Positions 34,383 through 44,153 of a DNA stretch of 64,000 nt are shown here, piece after piece (position 1 is the stretch's first letter; each line of letters opens with the position of its first letter). The stretch spans positions 1 to 64,000 of the forward strand of contig JAKAHC010000006.1 of NCBI GenBank assembly GCA_021815305.1. Direction: 5' to 3'. The notes under the pieces are model-generated. The model had not been told where the DNA came from, searched no databases, and saw nothing but the letters and a program-made list of their open reading frames with translations. The DNA comes from Deltaproteobacteria bacterium (GTDB taxonomy: Bacteria > Desulfobacterota > Deferrimicrobia > Deferrimicrobiales > Deferrimicrobiaceae). The position numbers and the translations under genes are program-made.

Positions 34383-34860
34383 CAGAGTAGAAGAGCTGCC
34401 CCGGCAGCGCCACCATGCAGTCCACGAGATCGGCCTCGATGATGTTCTTCCGGATCTCTCCCTCTCCCGACTGGTTGGACGACATGGAGCCGTTGGCGAG
34501 GACGAACCCCGCGATTCCCGTGGGCGAAAGGTGATGGATGAAGTGCTGCACCCAGGCGAAGTTGGCGTTGCCGGCGGGCGGGGTGCCGTAGACCCAGCGC
34601 TTGTCGTCCTTCAGCAGCTCCCCCCGCCAGTCGCTGTCGTTGAACGGGGGGTTGGCCAGAACGTAGTCGGCCTTCAGGTCGGGATTCCGATCGTTGTGGA
34701 ACGTGTCGCCGTGGGCGATCCGGGCGGCGAGGCCGAGGACGACGTGCTTGTACTCCGCCGCGTCCATGTTATTGCGCAGCGCATCGGCGGTCTGCCACAG
34801 TTTCGCTTCGAAACCGAGGAGCGCGCCGTTTTCGTGGTTCTTCGCCCTGCCTCTCGCCAT
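34383..34860 (-). pseudogene. hsdM: Type I restriction-modification methylase HsdM, internally deleted and truncated
   Basis: It starts like HsdM ([35 protein letters not shown]) and jumps to [20 protein letters not shown], then NPPFNDSDW (the catalytic NPPF motif), and [16 protein letters not shown]. About 200 residues, including the SAM-binding motif, are missing in frame at the jump near 34730, and the 3' end runs into transposase sequence. The N6-adenine methylase cannot work. No hsdS or hsdR is present. Confidence 0.8.
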
Positions 34861-34892
34861 GGGCCGCCTTCCCGGTGTTCTCCCGATTTCCG

Positions 34893-36515
34893 CTACCCGT
34901 TCGATCGGTTCGTGATCGGCATCCGCCGGTCCTTCCCCAATGCCCTAGGGGTGATCTTCACCCCCGGCGGGGCCTGCCGCCGCTTGTACTCGCTCCGGTC
35001 CACCAGGGACACGACCCGCCGCACGACATCTTCCGGGTACCTCGCCGCCACCATCTCCGGGACGCTTTTGTCCTCCTCCACGTACATCCGGAGGATCGGG
35101 TCGAGGACGTCGTATTCGGGCAGCGAATCGGAATCCTTCTGATTCTCCCGCAGCTCCGCGGACGGGGGTTTCGTCAGCACCCGCTCCGGGATCACCGCCC
35201 GACCGCGGCACTCGTTGTACCAGCGGGACACGCGGCACACCATCGTTTTGAAGAGGTCCTTGATGACCGCGAACCCACCCGCCATGTCGCCGTAGAGGGT
35301 GGCGTATCCCACGCTCATCTCGCTCTTGTTCCCCGTGGTGAGCACGAGGTCGCCGAACTTGTTGGAGAGGGCCATGAGGATCGTGCCGCGGATGCGGGCC
35401 TGAAGGTTCTCCTCCGTGGTGTCCTGCGCGCGCCCCGCGAACGGTTCCGCGAGCGTCTTCCCGAGCGCCGCGAACGGTTCCCCGATCGACAGGTCGATGC
35501 GGCGGATGCCCAGGTTCGCCGCCAGCGCATGCGCGTCCTCCACGCTTTCGCGCGAGGTGTACGGCGACGAAAGCGTCACGCCCAGCACCCGCGAAGGGGA
35601 GAGCGCCTCCGCCGCCACCACGGCGACCAGGGACGAGTCGATCCCGCCGGACAAACCGATGATCGTCCCGGGAAAGCGGTTCTTCTCCACGTAGTCGCGC
35701 GTCCCCAGCACCAGGGCACGGAAGATTTCCTCCTCGATGCCGGGGATCGGCGCCACGGCTCCCCCTTCCGACGGCCCGCCGATGTCGCACAGCAGCAGCT
35801 CCTCCGTGAACATCGCCGCCCGCGCCAGCACCTTCCCATCCGGCGAGACCACGAAGCTCCCGCCGTCGAACACCAGCTCGTCCTGCGCCCCGACGAGGTT
35901 GCAGTACGCCACCGGCACCCCGCTGCGGCGCGCGTGCGCGGCCACGAGGTCCCGCCGCTCCTCCCACTTCCCGGCGTGATACGGCGACGCGGAGATGTTG
36001 ACGACCAGCCGCGCGCCCTCCCTGGCCTCCCGCGCCAGCGGCCCGCCGCGAACCCAGATGTCCTCGCACACGGTGATCCCCACCCGCGACCGCCCGACGG
36101 GGAACACCATCGGCTCCGTACCCCGGCGGAAGTAGCGCATCTCGTCGAAGACGCCGTAGTTGGGCAGGTGCATCTTCCGGTAGACGCCGCGCGCCTTCCC
36201 CTCCCGTGCGATCCCCGCCGCGTTGTACGCGCGCCCCTTCGCATCGCGGTCGACGAACCCCACGACCGCCGTGATCCCCTTCGTGCCTCGCGCAACCTCC
36301 TTCCACCCGGCGAGGTTCTCGTCGATGAAGGAAGAGCGCAGGAGCAGGTCCTCCGGCGGGTAACCGGGGATCGCCATCTCCGGAAAGACCACGAGGTCGG
36401 CGTCCGCCTCCCGCGCGCGGGCGCAGGCGGACAGGACCTTCCGGACGTTCCCCTTCACGTCCCCGACGGTGGCGTTGACCTGGGCGAGGGCCAGGCGCAA
36501 GCGGCGATGACTCAT
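34893..36515 (-). CDS. nadE: Glutamine-dependent NAD+ synthetase
   Basis: A 540-residue two-domain enzyme. The N-terminal nitrilase-type glutaminase has Glu46 in [15 protein letters not shown], a Lys in [14 protein letters not shown] and a Cys in [10 protein letters not shown]. The C-terminal NAD synthase carries the PP-loop [11 protein letters not shown] and [17 protein letters not shown]. It makes NAD+ from nicotinate adenine dinucleotide, ATP and glutamine. The ATG at 36515 gives the usual length. pncA and a nicotinate phosphoribosyltransferase at 48-50 kb feed the same pathway. Confidence 0.95.
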   Translation of the reverse strand: MSHRRLRLALAQVNATVGDVKGNVRKVLSACARAREADADLVVFPEMAIPGYPPEDLLLRSSFIDENLAGWKEVARGTKGITAVVGFVDRDAKGRAYNAAGIAREGKARGVYRKMHLPNYGVFDEMRYFRRGTEPMVFPVGRSRVGITVCEDIWVRGGPLAREAREGARLVVNISASPYHAGKWEERRDLVAAHARRSGVPVAYCNLVGAQDELVFDGGSFVVSPDGKVLARAAMFTEELLLCDIGGPSEGGAVAPIPGIEEEIFRALVLGTRDYVEKNRFPGTIIGLSGGIDSSLVAVVAAEALSPSRVLGVTLSSPYTSRESVEDAHALAANLGIRRIDLSIGEPFAALGKTLAEPFAGRAQDTTEENLQARIRGTILMALSNKFGDLVLTTGNKSEMSVGYATLYGDMAGGFAVIKDLFKTMVCRVSRWYNECRGRAVIPERVLTKPPSAELRENQKDSDSLPEYDVLDPILRMYVEEDKSVPEMVAARYPEDVVRRVVSLVDRSEYKRRQAPPGVKITPRALGKDRRMPITNRSNG

Positions 36516-36728
36516 GACCCCATTCTCCCGGAAACCGGCGGGGGGGGAAAGCCCCCGATTTCGCATCGGTACACTTCCCGATTCTCCCCCTGCTCCGTAA
36601 TCGTCGACTTTCTCCCCGCGTACCGGTATCGCCTCGGGATCGCGAAAGGGCCATCGGACTGCGGATGGTCCCGGGAGGGGTCCCACCCGAGGTCGGAGCC
36701 GCCGCATTCTTCGCTTCGGATCCCTCGT

Positions 36729-37436
36729 TCAGGAAGAAAGCAGCGTCTTCCGAACCCGCGCCATGAGATCGGGGATGTCCGCGTCGGATTTCCCCGCGGT
36801 CGGGATGGGGTCGAACAGATCGACGACCACATGGCCGGGCCGCACCCGGACGGATCCGGACGGCACGATGTCGTGGCTCCCCGACACGCGCACGGGGACG
36901 ATCGGCAGCCCCGCGTGGACGGCGATGAAGAATCCCCCTTTTTTGAGCGGCTGCAGCCTGCCGTCCTTGCTGCGGGTGCCTTCCGGGTAGATCATGATCG
37001 AGTTGTTCCCGGCAAGCCCTTTCGCCGCCTCGTACAGGGCGCCGCGCGCCTGCAAGGCATCCTTGCGGTCCACCATGACCTGACCGAGCGACAGGAGCAC
37101 CCAACCGAGAACCGGGACCTTCGAAAGCTCCTTCTTGAACACCCAGTGCATCGGGCGGGGTAGGGACATCGCCAGGGCGATGGAGTCGATGTGGCTTACG
37201 TGGTTGGACATGAACACGTAGGGTGCGGACGGGTCGATCCGGGGCAGGCCGCGCGTCTCCAGGGTCACTCCGAACAGGAGGAGGACGATCCGGGAGTAGG
37301 TGCGGGACACCCATCCGAAAAGCCTCCCCTTGAGGGTCCGGTTCGGGAGGAGCAACCCGACCAGGATCGCCGGGGTGCCCAGCAGAAGCGTCCAGGCGCC
37401 GAGAAGGATCAGCCGGACCGTGTCGGCGATCTTCAT
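36729..37436 (-). CDS. plsC: 1-acyl-sn-glycerol-3-phosphate acyltransferase
   Basis: A 235-residue PlsC-family membrane enzyme that adds the second acyl chain to lysophosphatidic acid. Hydrophobic helices cover about residues 8-60. The catalytic motif NHVSHID (NHx4D) is near residue 82 and the glycerol-phosphate motif PEGTRS near 155. The ATG overlaps the stop of the endonuclease III-like gene upstream (ATGA), so the two are translationally coupled. The 213 bp between it and nadE hold no gene. Confidence 0.92.
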   Translation of the reverse strand: MKIADTVRLILLGAWTLLLGTPAILVGLLLPNRTLKGRLFGWVSRTYSRIVLLLFGVTLETRGLPRIDPSAPYVFMSNHVSHIDSIALAMSLPRPMHWVFKKELSKVPVLGWVLLSLGQVMVDRKDALQARGALYEAAKGLAGNNSIMIYPEGTRSKDGRLQPLKKGGFFIAVHAGLPIVPVRVSGSHDIVPSGSVRVRPGHVVVDLFDPIPTAGKSDADIPDLMARVRKTLLSS

Positions 37437-38143
37437 AAGGGTCCGGCCTTCCCGCCGGTCCGCCGCAGGCCTTCCGGGCACAGCGACAGGAGGGGGCACG
37501 AAGGGCACAGCGGGTTGCGCGGCCTGCACACCTCCCGGCCCAGGCGGATAAGGTTCAGATGCAGCGGCATGTGCTCTCCCGGGGGGATGCGCGGCTCCAG
37601 GGAGAGGGCGGCCTTCGCAAGGGTCGCCGGCGGCGGAACCAGCCCGAGCCGTTTCGTCACCCGCAGGATATGGGTGTCCACGGGGAAAGCGGGGAAGCCG
37701 AAGCAGAACAGGAGCAGGATGTTCGCCGTCTTGACGCCCACTCCGTGGAACGAGGTGAGGTAGGAACGCGCGTCCGCCAGCGTCATCGACCGCAGGAAGT
37801 CGAGGGTGTAGTCTCCGCGCTCCTCCTTCAGCCGCCGGAGCGCCGACAGGATCGAGGCCGCCTTGGCTTTCGCCAGTCCCCCCGTCCGGATCGCCTCCTC
37901 CACCTCCGCCGCGCCCGCCGCGGCAAGCCGGGGAAGCGTCGGGAAGCGCGCCAAGAGATCGGCGAAGGCGCGGTCGCGGTTGGCGTCGGTCGTGTTCTGG
38001 GAGAGGATCGTCAGGACCAGGTTCGGCACCGGCGCGATTTCGTGGCCGCACGATCCCGGACGGCCGAACCGCCGGTCCAGCGCCCGGGCGATCCCGCGCA
38101 GCCGGGCGGAAAGCTCCCCGTCTCCCCGGGGGGCTCCCGCCAT
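37433..38143 (-). CDS. Endonuclease III-like HhH-GPD DNA glycosylase
   Basis: A 236-residue DNA base-excision glycosylase. The helix-hairpin-helix FHGVGVKTANILL has the catalytic Lys, and PVDTHILRVTKRLGL the catalytic Asp. Four C-terminal cysteines spaced C-x6-C-x2-C-x5-C would bind a 4Fe-4S cluster. It differs enough from standard Nth (TILSQNTTDANRDRAFADLL instead of the usual ends) that I leave the symbol open. The start at 38143 shares its base with the small wHTH gene stop. Confidence 0.9.
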   Translation of the reverse strand: MAGAPRGDGELSARLRGIARALDRRFGRPGSCGHEIAPVPNLVLTILSQNTTDANRDRAFADLLARFPTLPRLAAAGAAEVEEAIRTGGLAKAKAASILSALRRLKEERGDYTLDFLRSMTLADARSYLTSFHGVGVKTANILLLFCFGFPAFPVDTHILRVTKRLGLVPPPATLAKAALSLEPRIPPGEHMPLHLNLIRLGREVCRPRNPLCPSCPLLSLCPEGLRRTGGKAGPL

Positions 38144-38391
38144 CAGGAGGTTCCTTCCCCGGACAGATCGATGGAAACGCGGAGCCCTTCCGGCGTCAGG
38201 CGGACCGCCGGCTGCAATTCCCAATATTCGAGGAGCCCCCTGTCGCGCAATCCCCGCACCGCCTCCTGCAGTTCCCACGGTTCCAGTCCCGCCTCCTCGT
38301 CCAGCCCCCGCAACGCCGGGGTCGCCGCCGGGCCGATCTCCCGGTAGAAGCCCAGGAGAGTCAGGAGAAGCTTCCGCTCGATGCCGGTCAT
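38143..38391 (-). CDS. Small winged-helix-like protein
   Basis: An 82-residue protein, MTGIERKLLLTLLGFYREIG..., with helices followed by LQEAVRGLRDRGLLEYWELQ and VRLTPEGLRVSIDL, a pattern that suggests a winged helix. I do not recognise a named family. It overlaps both neighbours (lapA upstream by 4 bp, the glycosylase downstream by 1 bp), so it is part of the lapA-wHTH-glycosylase-plsC operon. Confidence 0.65.
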   Translation of the reverse strand: MTGIERKLLLTLLGFYREIGPAATPALRGLDEEAGLEPWELQEAVRGLRDRGLLEYWELQPAVRLTPEGLRVSIDLSGEGTS

Positions 38392-38702
38392 CCCGCACCC
38401 GTTCCGGGTTTCTCTCCCGGCCTGGGAGCCGCCGTCCTGCCGGGAAGCGCCGCGACCTCGGCTTCCAGCTCGCGGACCCTCCGCTTCGCCGCGGCGACTT
38501 CCGACTTCCTTCGGAACAGGGCCGGCAGGCTCGCCAGAGCGCCGGCCAGCACCCCCGCGCCGAACGCAACGACGATCACCACCAGCAGGGAGGTGTCCCC
38601 GGCAAGGGACAGAAAACGCACCGTGATGATCCCGGGGTTCTGCACGGCGAACACCGCGACCACCGCCAGGAGAACGACGAGAACGAAAAGAACGAATTTC
38701 AC
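38388..38702 (-). CDS. LapA-domain (DUF1049) membrane protein
   Basis: A 104-residue protein with two membrane helices (about residues 2-20 and 40-62) joined by AVQNPGIITVRFLSLAG, the signature of LapA-type lipopolysaccharide assembly proteins, and a C-terminal coiled coil (KSEVAAAKRRVRELEAEVAAL). In E. coli LapA works with LapB in controlling LPS synthesis; no lapB is seen here. It is the first gene of the four-gene operon ending with plsC. Confidence 0.83.
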   Translation of the reverse strand: MKFVLFVLVVLLAVVAVFAVQNPGIITVRFLSLAGDTSLLVVIVVAFGAGVLAGALASLPALFRRKSEVAAAKRRVRELEAEVAALPGRTAAPRPGEKPGTGAG

Positions 38703-38759
38703 GTTCCGCTCCTTTCCCGCATCGGTTGTCCCCGCATTCGGCGACTCCCCGGAATCCCG

Positions 38760-39779
38760 CTACGCGCCGTTCCCGGCACGCGGCGCGGTTCCGTTCTTTC
38801 CCGCCCGCCCGGGGCCGGGAAGCTCGCGGATCCGCTCCCGCACACGGGCGCACTCGTGGGGGCCGGGGCACTCCACGTCGCACGGGTCCATGTGGGTCAC
38901 CACGTGGGCGTGACCCAGAAGGTCCCGGATCTCCGACTCGAGGTGGTCCGCCACCCGGTGGGCATCCTCCAGGGAATATTCGCGGCACACCACGACGTGG
39001 AAATCCACCTGCTTCTCCGAGCCCGAGCGGCGCGTCCGGAGATCGTGCCAGTCGACGACCATCGGGCGGTGGGCGTCGATGAGATCCGTGATCTGCGCCA
39101 CCGTCCCCTCGGGGAGCCGGTGATCCATCAGGTCCTCCCCCGCCTCCTTCAGGAGGGGGACCGCGGCGGCGAAGATATAGACCCCCACGGCCAGGGCGAC
39201 CCCGGGGTCCAGCCACCTCCACCCCGTGAAACGGTACAGGAGGAGGGAAACGAGGATGCCGCCCCCTGAGTAGACGTCCGTGCGGAAGTGCAGGGAGTCC
39301 GCCGCAAGCGCCGTGGAACCGGTGGCTTTCCCCGCCCTGCGGATCCGGTCGGAGATGAGCCATGACGCCGCAACGGAGAGGACCATCACGAGGATGCCCA
39401 CGTCGAGCCCCAACCCTTCCGGCGCCAACCCCAACCGAAGTCGCCGGATCGCCTCCCAGACCACGCCGATCCCCGTGAGGGCGATCACCGCTCCCTGGAA
39501 CAGGGTGGCCAGCGACTCCACCTTCCCGTGGCCGTACGGGTGGCTGTCGTCCGCCGGGTCCAGCGCCTTCCGGATGGAGAAGAGGTTCACGGCGGACATG
39601 AAGATGTCCGCCACGTTGTCCAGTGCCGAGGCGAGGACCCCCAGAGAGCCGGAAAAAACCCCCGCGATCAGCTTCAGCGCGCAGAGGGTGACCGCGCTCC
39701 CAAGGGAGAAGCGGGCGGTCCGCAGGCGGAGCCGCCGGTTTTCCGGTGTTCCGGCGGGGACGGTGGGCGTTTCCGACAA
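38760..39779 (-). CDS. Cation diffusion facilitator (CDF) transporter
   Basis: A CDF-family cation/proton antiporter, about 339 residues from the TTG at 39779, which has AAAGGA upstream; an ATG at 39873 would add 31 residues. The first metal-site segment [10 protein letters not shown] replaces the common HxxxD, and the second reads [23 protein letters not shown] and the cytoplasmic C-terminal domain ([27 protein letters not shown]) are typical. The Asn and Asp positions suggest Fe2+, Mn2+ or a broad-range substrate rather than strictly Zn2+; that is inference. Confidence 0.88.
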   Translation of the reverse strand: MSETPTVPAGTPENRRLRLRTARFSLGSAVTLCALKLIAGVFSGSLGVLASALDNVADIFMSAVNLFSIRKALDPADDSHPYGHGKVESLATLFQGAVIALTGIGVVWEAIRRLRLGLAPEGLGLDVGILVMVLSVAASWLISDRIRRAGKATGSTALAADSLHFRTDVYSGGGILVSLLLYRFTGWRWLDPGVALAVGVYIFAAAVPLLKEAGEDLMDHRLPEGTVAQITDLIDAHRPMVVDWHDLRTRRSGSEKQVDFHVVVCREYSLEDAHRVADHLESEIRDLLGHAHVVTHMDPCDVECPGPHECARVRERIRELPGPGRAGKNGTAPRAGNGA

Positions 39780-39896
39780 AAGAGGTGCGTCCTTTCCCCG
39801 GATCGCTGGCGCGCCCGGCGTGCGGATCACGGCGATTTGACACCGGTTCCCGCTGTTGCAAGAATAGCACATCACATCGGTCCGGGAGGGGCGCCC

Positions 39897-40814
39897 TTGG
39901 TTCAGAAGGGAAGGAAGATCTGGTTCGACGGGAAGTTCGCGGCTTGGGAGGAGGCGCAGGTCCATGTCCTCTCCCACACCCTGCATTACGGGGTGGGGGT
40001 GTTCGAAGGGATCCGCTGCTACAAGACCGAGGACGGCAAGTCCGCCGTCTTCCGGCTGAAGGAGCATGTCGACCGGCTCTTCGACTCGGCCCACATCGTC
40101 CTGCTGGAAATCCCGTTCTCGCGGGAGGAGATCTGCGCCGCCATCCGGAAAACCTTGCGGGCGAACGAGCTGACCGAGGGATACATCCGTCCGATCGTGT
40201 TCCTCGGGGCGGGGGAGATGGGGCTGTTCGTTCGCACCAACCCGGTCCACGTGGCGATCGCCGTCTGGCCCTGGGGTGCGTACCTGGGCGAGAAAGCGCT
40301 CAGGAAGGGGATCCGCGCCAAGGTGTCGTCCTTCAACCGCCACCATGTCAACGCCGCGATGTCCAAGGGGAAGGTGAACGGGTACTACGTCAACTCGGTG
40401 CTGGCGAAGTGGGAGGTGGTGAAGGGGGGGTACGACGAGGCGGTGCTCCTGGACACGGAAGGCTACGTGGCGGAAGGATCGGGGGAGAACATCTTCATGG
40501 TCCGGAACGGGACGCTGCAGACCCCGCCGCTCACCTCCGTCCTCCCCGGGATCACCCGGGACGCGGTGATCACGATCGCCCAGCGGCTCGACATCCCGGT
40601 GAAGGAGGCGCGGTTCACCCGCGACGAGCTGTACATCGCCGACGAGATGTTCTTCACCGGAACGGCGGCGGAGATCACTCCCGTGCGGGAATTGGACGAC
40701 CGGAAGATCGGCGCCGGCAAGCCGGGACCGGTCACCCGGCAGATCCAGGCCGCCTTCTTCGACATCATCCGGGGGAAGATCCCTCTCTTCCACCACTGGC
40801 TCGACAGGATCTGA
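39897..40814 (+). CDS. ilvE: Branched-chain amino acid aminotransferase
   Basis: A 305-residue class IV PLP aminotransferase, about the family length, from a TTG start with GGGAGGGG upstream. [19 protein letters not shown] is the N-terminal signature. The PLP lysine lies in [17 protein letters not shown], and [18 protein letters not shown] and the phosphate-binding [15 protein letters not shown] follow. It makes leucine, isoleucine and valine from their keto acids with glutamate. No other ilv or leu genes are nearby. Confidence 0.93.
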   Translation: MVQKGRKIWFDGKFAAWEEAQVHVLSHTLHYGVGVFEGIRCYKTEDGKSAVFRLKEHVDRLFDSAHIVLLEIPFSREEICAAIRKTLRANELTEGYIRPIVFLGAGEMGLFVRTNPVHVAIAVWPWGAYLGEKALRKGIRAKVSSFNRHHVNAAMSKGKVNGYYVNSVLAKWEVVKGGYDEAVLLDTEGYVAEGSGENIFMVRNGTLQTPPLTSVLPGITRDAVITIAQRLDIPVKEARFTRDELYIADEMFFTGTAAEITPVRELDDRKIGAGKPGPVTRQIQAAFFDIIRGKIPLFHHWLDRI

Positions 40815-40896
40815 ACGGGGCTCCCCGGCCGTCGTCGCCCCGGGAGATCCGCCGGCCCCGGCCGGACGTCCCGGGGCGCCGTGTTAGAATATCCCG

Positions 40897-41535
40897 ATGC
40901 TTACGGTCACCGAGATCTTCGCCAGCATCCAGGGAGAGACGACCTGGTCCGGGTATCCGTTTGCCTTCGTCCGGCTCACGGGGTGCAACCTGCGATGCCG
41001 CTACTGCGACACGACCTACGCGTACGACGGCGGCGAGGAGTTCTCCCCCGAAGAGGTGGTCTCCCGCGTTGCGGCCTTCGGCATCCCGCGCGCGTGCGTC
41101 ACCGGGGGAGAACCGTTGCTGCAGCCCGAGGCCCGCGTGCTCGTTTCGGCGCTTCTCGACCGGGGAATGGAGGTCCTCGTGGAGACCAACGGGACCGTTC
41201 CCCTCGATCCGCTCGACCCGCGGGCGATAAGGATCATGGACGTGAAGTGCCCCGGCTCCGGGGAACACGGGAAGATGCTGTGGGACAACTTCCGCAGGCT
41301 CCGCGACCGGGACGAGGTGAAGTTCGTGATCGGTTCCGAGGAGGATTACCGGTACGCGGTCGAAACGGTGGCGCGGGAGCGCGGAGGAAGCCGGTGGACC
41401 GTCCTTCTCTCCCCCGCTTTCGGGCTCCTTCCCCCGGAAAGGCTTGCCGGCTGGATGGTGGGGGATGGGGTAGACGCGCGGTTCCAGCTCCAGCTTCACA
41501 AGCTCGTGTGGGGACCGGACCGCCGTGGGGTATGA
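40897..41535 (+). CDS. queE: 7-carboxy-7-deazaguanine synthase
   Basis: A 212-residue radical SAM enzyme of the queuosine pathway, converting 6-carboxytetrahydropterin to 7-carboxy-7-deazaguanine. The start TEIFASIQGETTWSGYPFAF and the cluster motif CNLRCRYC, followed by DTTYAYDGG, are diagnostic. CVTGGEPLLQP and MDVKCPGSGE complete the core. It overlaps queC by 11 bp. The QueG-like protein at 5256 might act later in the pathway but is short for that. Confidence 0.95.
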   Translation: MLTVTEIFASIQGETTWSGYPFAFVRLTGCNLRCRYCDTTYAYDGGEEFSPEEVVSRVAAFGIPRACVTGGEPLLQPEARVLVSALLDRGMEVLVETNGTVPLDPLDPRAIRIMDVKCPGSGEHGKMLWDNFRRLRDRDEVKFVIGSEEDYRYAVETVARERGGSRWTVLLSPAFGLLPPERLAGWMVGDGVDARFQLQLHKLVWGPDRRGV

Positions 41536-42241
41536 AACCGTGGCCGGGCCCGCGAAACCGGCGGGGATCGCCCTCGTGAGCGGGGGAATGGACAGCCTCG
41601 TGATGGCGGAGTTCTGCAAGCGCGAATCCGAACTCTCCCTCCTCCACGTGAACTACGGGCAGCGGACCGAGGCGAAGGAGCTCACCTGCTTCCACGCCAT
41701 CGCCTCGTACCTGAAGGTGCCGGAACACCGCCGCCTGGTGGCGGACATCGGGTACCTGAAGCGGATCGGCGGAAGCGCGCTGACCGACCCGGACATCGAC
41801 ATCCCCTCCGCCGACCTTGCGCGCGAGGGGGTCCCTCTCACCTACGTGCCGTTCCGGAACGCGCACCTGGTCTCCATCGCCGTCTCCTGGGCCGAGGCGG
41901 CCGGTGCGAAGAACATCTACATCGGCGCCGTGGCGGTCGACTCTTCCGGCTATCCCGACTGCCGCCCCGAGTTCTACGAGGCGATGAACGAGGCGATCCG
42001 GCGGGGGACGAAGGAGGGAAGCGACATCGTGGTGAAGGCTCCGTTCCTCCACCTGAAGAAGAAGGACATCGTCCTGATGGGGAAGTCGATGGGCGTCCCC
42101 TTCGAACATTCCTGGTCGTGCTACAGGGAAGGGGAAGCCGCGTGCGGGGTGTGCGATTCGTGCGCCCTCCGCCTGCGCGCCTTCGCCGAGGCCGGGGTTT
42201 CCGACCCGCTTCCGTACGAGACCCGTCCCGACTACCGGTAA
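41525..42241 (+). CDS. queC: 7-cyano-7-deazaguanine synthase
   Basis: A 238-residue ATP-dependent enzyme that turns 7-carboxy-7-deazaguanine into preQ0, the next step after QueE. The PP-loop is SGGMDSLVMAEF; zinc cysteines are in SWSCYREGEAACGVCDSCALR (split: Cys at SWSC, then CGVCDSC). NIYIGAVAVDSSGYPDCRPEF (first part NIYIGAVAVDSSGYPDCRPE) is also conserved. The GTG start overlaps queE, indicating coupled translation. Confidence 0.95.
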   Translation: MGYETVAGPAKPAGIALVSGGMDSLVMAEFCKRESELSLLHVNYGQRTEAKELTCFHAIASYLKVPEHRRLVADIGYLKRIGGSALTDPDIDIPSADLAREGVPLTYVPFRNAHLVSIAVSWAEAAGAKNIYIGAVAVDSSGYPDCRPEFYEAMNEAIRRGTKEGSDIVVKAPFLHLKKKDIVLMGKSMGVPFEHSWSCYREGEAACGVCDSCALRLRAFAEAGVSDPLPYETRPDYR

Positions 42242-42256
42242 CTTCGAAGCAACGGC

Positions 42257-43828
42257 GTGCGCCTCCCCATCGACGGCAAGCAGACCGCGCGGCGCGTTTC
42301 CCAGGCGGGGTTCCTCGCCCTCTTCCTCGTCCTCCTCGTCAAGACCGACTACGGCGGACGCAACGAGCTCGCCTACCCCGTGAAGATCTTCCTCGATGCC
42401 GACCTGCTCGTGTTCGCCACGTCGTTCCTGTCGGCGCACAAGCTTCCCGCGGCGCTCTTCCTCGCCCTGCTGTTCCTGCCGGTGACGCTGCTCTTCGGGC
42501 GGGCGTTCTGCGGCTGGGTGTGCCCCTTCGGCACCCTGCACCACGCGGTGAGTTTCGCCGGAAAACCGGAGGCGGCGGAGCGCGGCGTGAAGACGCGGGG
42601 AAGCCGGTGGAAGTTCCTCACGCTCCTGTTCTTTGCGGGCGCCGCCCTCTTCGGCCTTCAGGTCTCGGGGCTGCTCGACCCGATTTCCTTCCTCATCCGC
42701 TCCCTCTCCCTCTCGATCCTGCCTGCGGTCGATGCCTGCCTGCGGGCGTTCCTGGACTGGGGGTACGCCCTCCCGTTTCGTCCCGTATCGGACCGGTTCG
42801 ACGGGGCATACGTCTTCCTGCGGGCCCACTTCCTGTCGTTCTACCCGTCGCGGTACGGGCAGGCGTTCCTCTTCTTCCTCCTCTTCACCGGAGTCCTTGC
42901 GCTGAACCGGTACCGGACGCGCTTTTTCTGCCGCTTCGTCTGCCCGCTGGGGGGCCTGCTCGGCCTCCTCTCCCGCCTGGGGCTCCTGCGCCTGTCGATG
43001 GACGACAGCTGCACCCGTTGCATGAAGTGCCGCGACGCGTGCGCGGGGGGGGCGAACCCGCACTGCGGCGGGAACTGGTCCTCCTCGGAGTGCGTGACGT
43101 GCTTCAACTGCTCTTCCGTATGCCCCGAAGGAGCGCTGTCGTGGAAATTCGCGGCGGCGCGCGGGACGCGGGACCGCGTGGACACCCGTCGCAGGGCGGT
43201 GCTGGCGGCGATGTCGTTCGGCGCGGCTTCCGCGTGGGTCCTTTCGACCTCGCCGGCGGCAGCGCACCCCGCCCCTTCCCTGGTCCGCCCCCCCGGCTCG
43301 CGGAAAGAGGACGAATTCCTCTCCCGGTGCGTGCGGTGCGGGGAATGCATGAAGGTCTGCATCACCGGCGGGTTGCAGCCGACGCTGCTGGAAGCGGGAG
43401 TGGAGGGACTGTGGACCCCCGTCCTCGCGCCGCGGATCGGCTACTGCGAATACAACTGCACGCTCTGCGGGCAGGTTTGTCCCACCTCGGCCATACGGAG
43501 CCTCCCGGGCGACGAGAAGCGCAGGACCGTCATCGGGCTGGCCTTCGTGGACCCGTCCCGGTGCATTCCCTTCGCCCAGGGGAGTCCCTGCATCGTCTGC
43601 GAGGAGCATTGCCCCACACCGAAAAAGGCCATCGTTTTCCGGCAGCGGCCGGGGAAGGGCGGCGTCCCCGTCAAGGTACCGGTGGTGGAAACGGACCTGT
43701 GCATCGGCTGCGGCATCTGCGAGTACAAGTGCCCCGTGGTCGACCTTGCCGGCATCCGCGTCACCTCGGTGGGCGAAACCCGCGACCCCGACAACCGCCT
43801 GAAACTCCCCGGCTTTTCCTACGGGTGA
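42257..43828 (+). CDS. NapH/NapG-like polyferredoxin membrane protein (fusion)
   Basis: A 523-residue fusion. The N-terminal half (about 1-265) resembles NapH/CcoG-type proteins: five or so membrane helices and the paired motifs FCGWVCPFGTLHH and FCRFVCPLGGLLG. Then come ferredoxin motifs CTRCMKCRDAC and CVTCFNCSSVCPEGA. A twin-Arg-like RRRAVLAAMSFGAASA near residue 312 begins a NapG-like part with CVRCGECMKVC, CTLCGQVCP, CIVCEEHCP and CIGCGICEYKCP. It probably passes electrons from quinol to a periplasmic acceptor. The start GTG is 15 bp after queC. Confidence 0.85.
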   Translation: MRLPIDGKQTARRVSQAGFLALFLVLLVKTDYGGRNELAYPVKIFLDADLLVFATSFLSAHKLPAALFLALLFLPVTLLFGRAFCGWVCPFGTLHHAVSFAGKPEAAERGVKTRGSRWKFLTLLFFAGAALFGLQVSGLLDPISFLIRSLSLSILPAVDACLRAFLDWGYALPFRPVSDRFDGAYVFLRAHFLSFYPSRYGQAFLFFLLFTGVLALNRYRTRFFCRFVCPLGGLLGLLSRLGLLRLSMDDSCTRCMKCRDACAGGANPHCGGNWSSSECVTCFNCSSVCPEGALSWKFAAARGTRDRVDTRRRAVLAAMSFGAASAWVLSTSPAAAHPAPSLVRPPGSRKEDEFLSRCVRCGECMKVCITGGLQPTLLEAGVEGLWTPVLAPRIGYCEYNCTLCGQVCPTSAIRSLPGDEKRRTVIGLAFVDPSRCIPFAQGSPCIVCEEHCPTPKKAIVFRQRPGKGGVPVKVPVVETDLCIGCGICEYKCPVVDLAGIRVTSVGETRDPDNRLKLPGFSYG

Positions 43829-43898
43829 TCCATTCCCTGTTGACAGGGGCGGTTCCGGCCACTACATTCTTATTCCCAACACGGGCGAGGGAGAATCG

Positions 43899-44150
43899 AT
43901 GAATCTTTTCTCCCGGCGCTCCGTCCAATCTGCAGAGGAAACGATGGCGTACTTCTACGAGAAAAAAGACGACGCCGACGCCAGCTGGGAGGACGTGGGG
44001 GGGTTCAACGCCCACCTTCTGACCGAGCTGCGAAACGCGATGATCTCCGTGGAGAACGAGGGAAATCCGGCGGGTACCGTGCAGACCGTGGTGGCCGAGT
44101 GGATCCGGCGCCTTCCGGTCTTCGACTTTCCCGACGACGAGGTCGGCTAG
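43899..44150 (+). CDS. Small acidic protein, function unknown
   Basis: An 83-residue protein with helices NAHLLTELRNAMISVENEGN and VQTVVAEWIRRLPVFDFPDD. No family is recognised. It is preceded by CGAGGGAGAATCG, a fair ribosome-binding site, and by TTGACAG (43838-43844) with TACATTCTT about 17 bp later (43861-43869), so it may have its own promoter. It converges on glnE, whose stop is 3 bp away. Confidence 0.6.
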   Translation: MNLFSRRSVQSAEETMAYFYEKKDDADASWEDVGGFNAHLLTELRNAMISVENEGNPAGTVQTVVAEWIRRLPVFDFPDDEVG

Positions 44151-44153
44151 CCG

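Noticed and set aside
34945-37314. A 789-codon open frame on the minus strand over nadE and plsC
   Set aside because: It is a shifted frame of nadE and plsC. The real frames carry the catalytic motifs.
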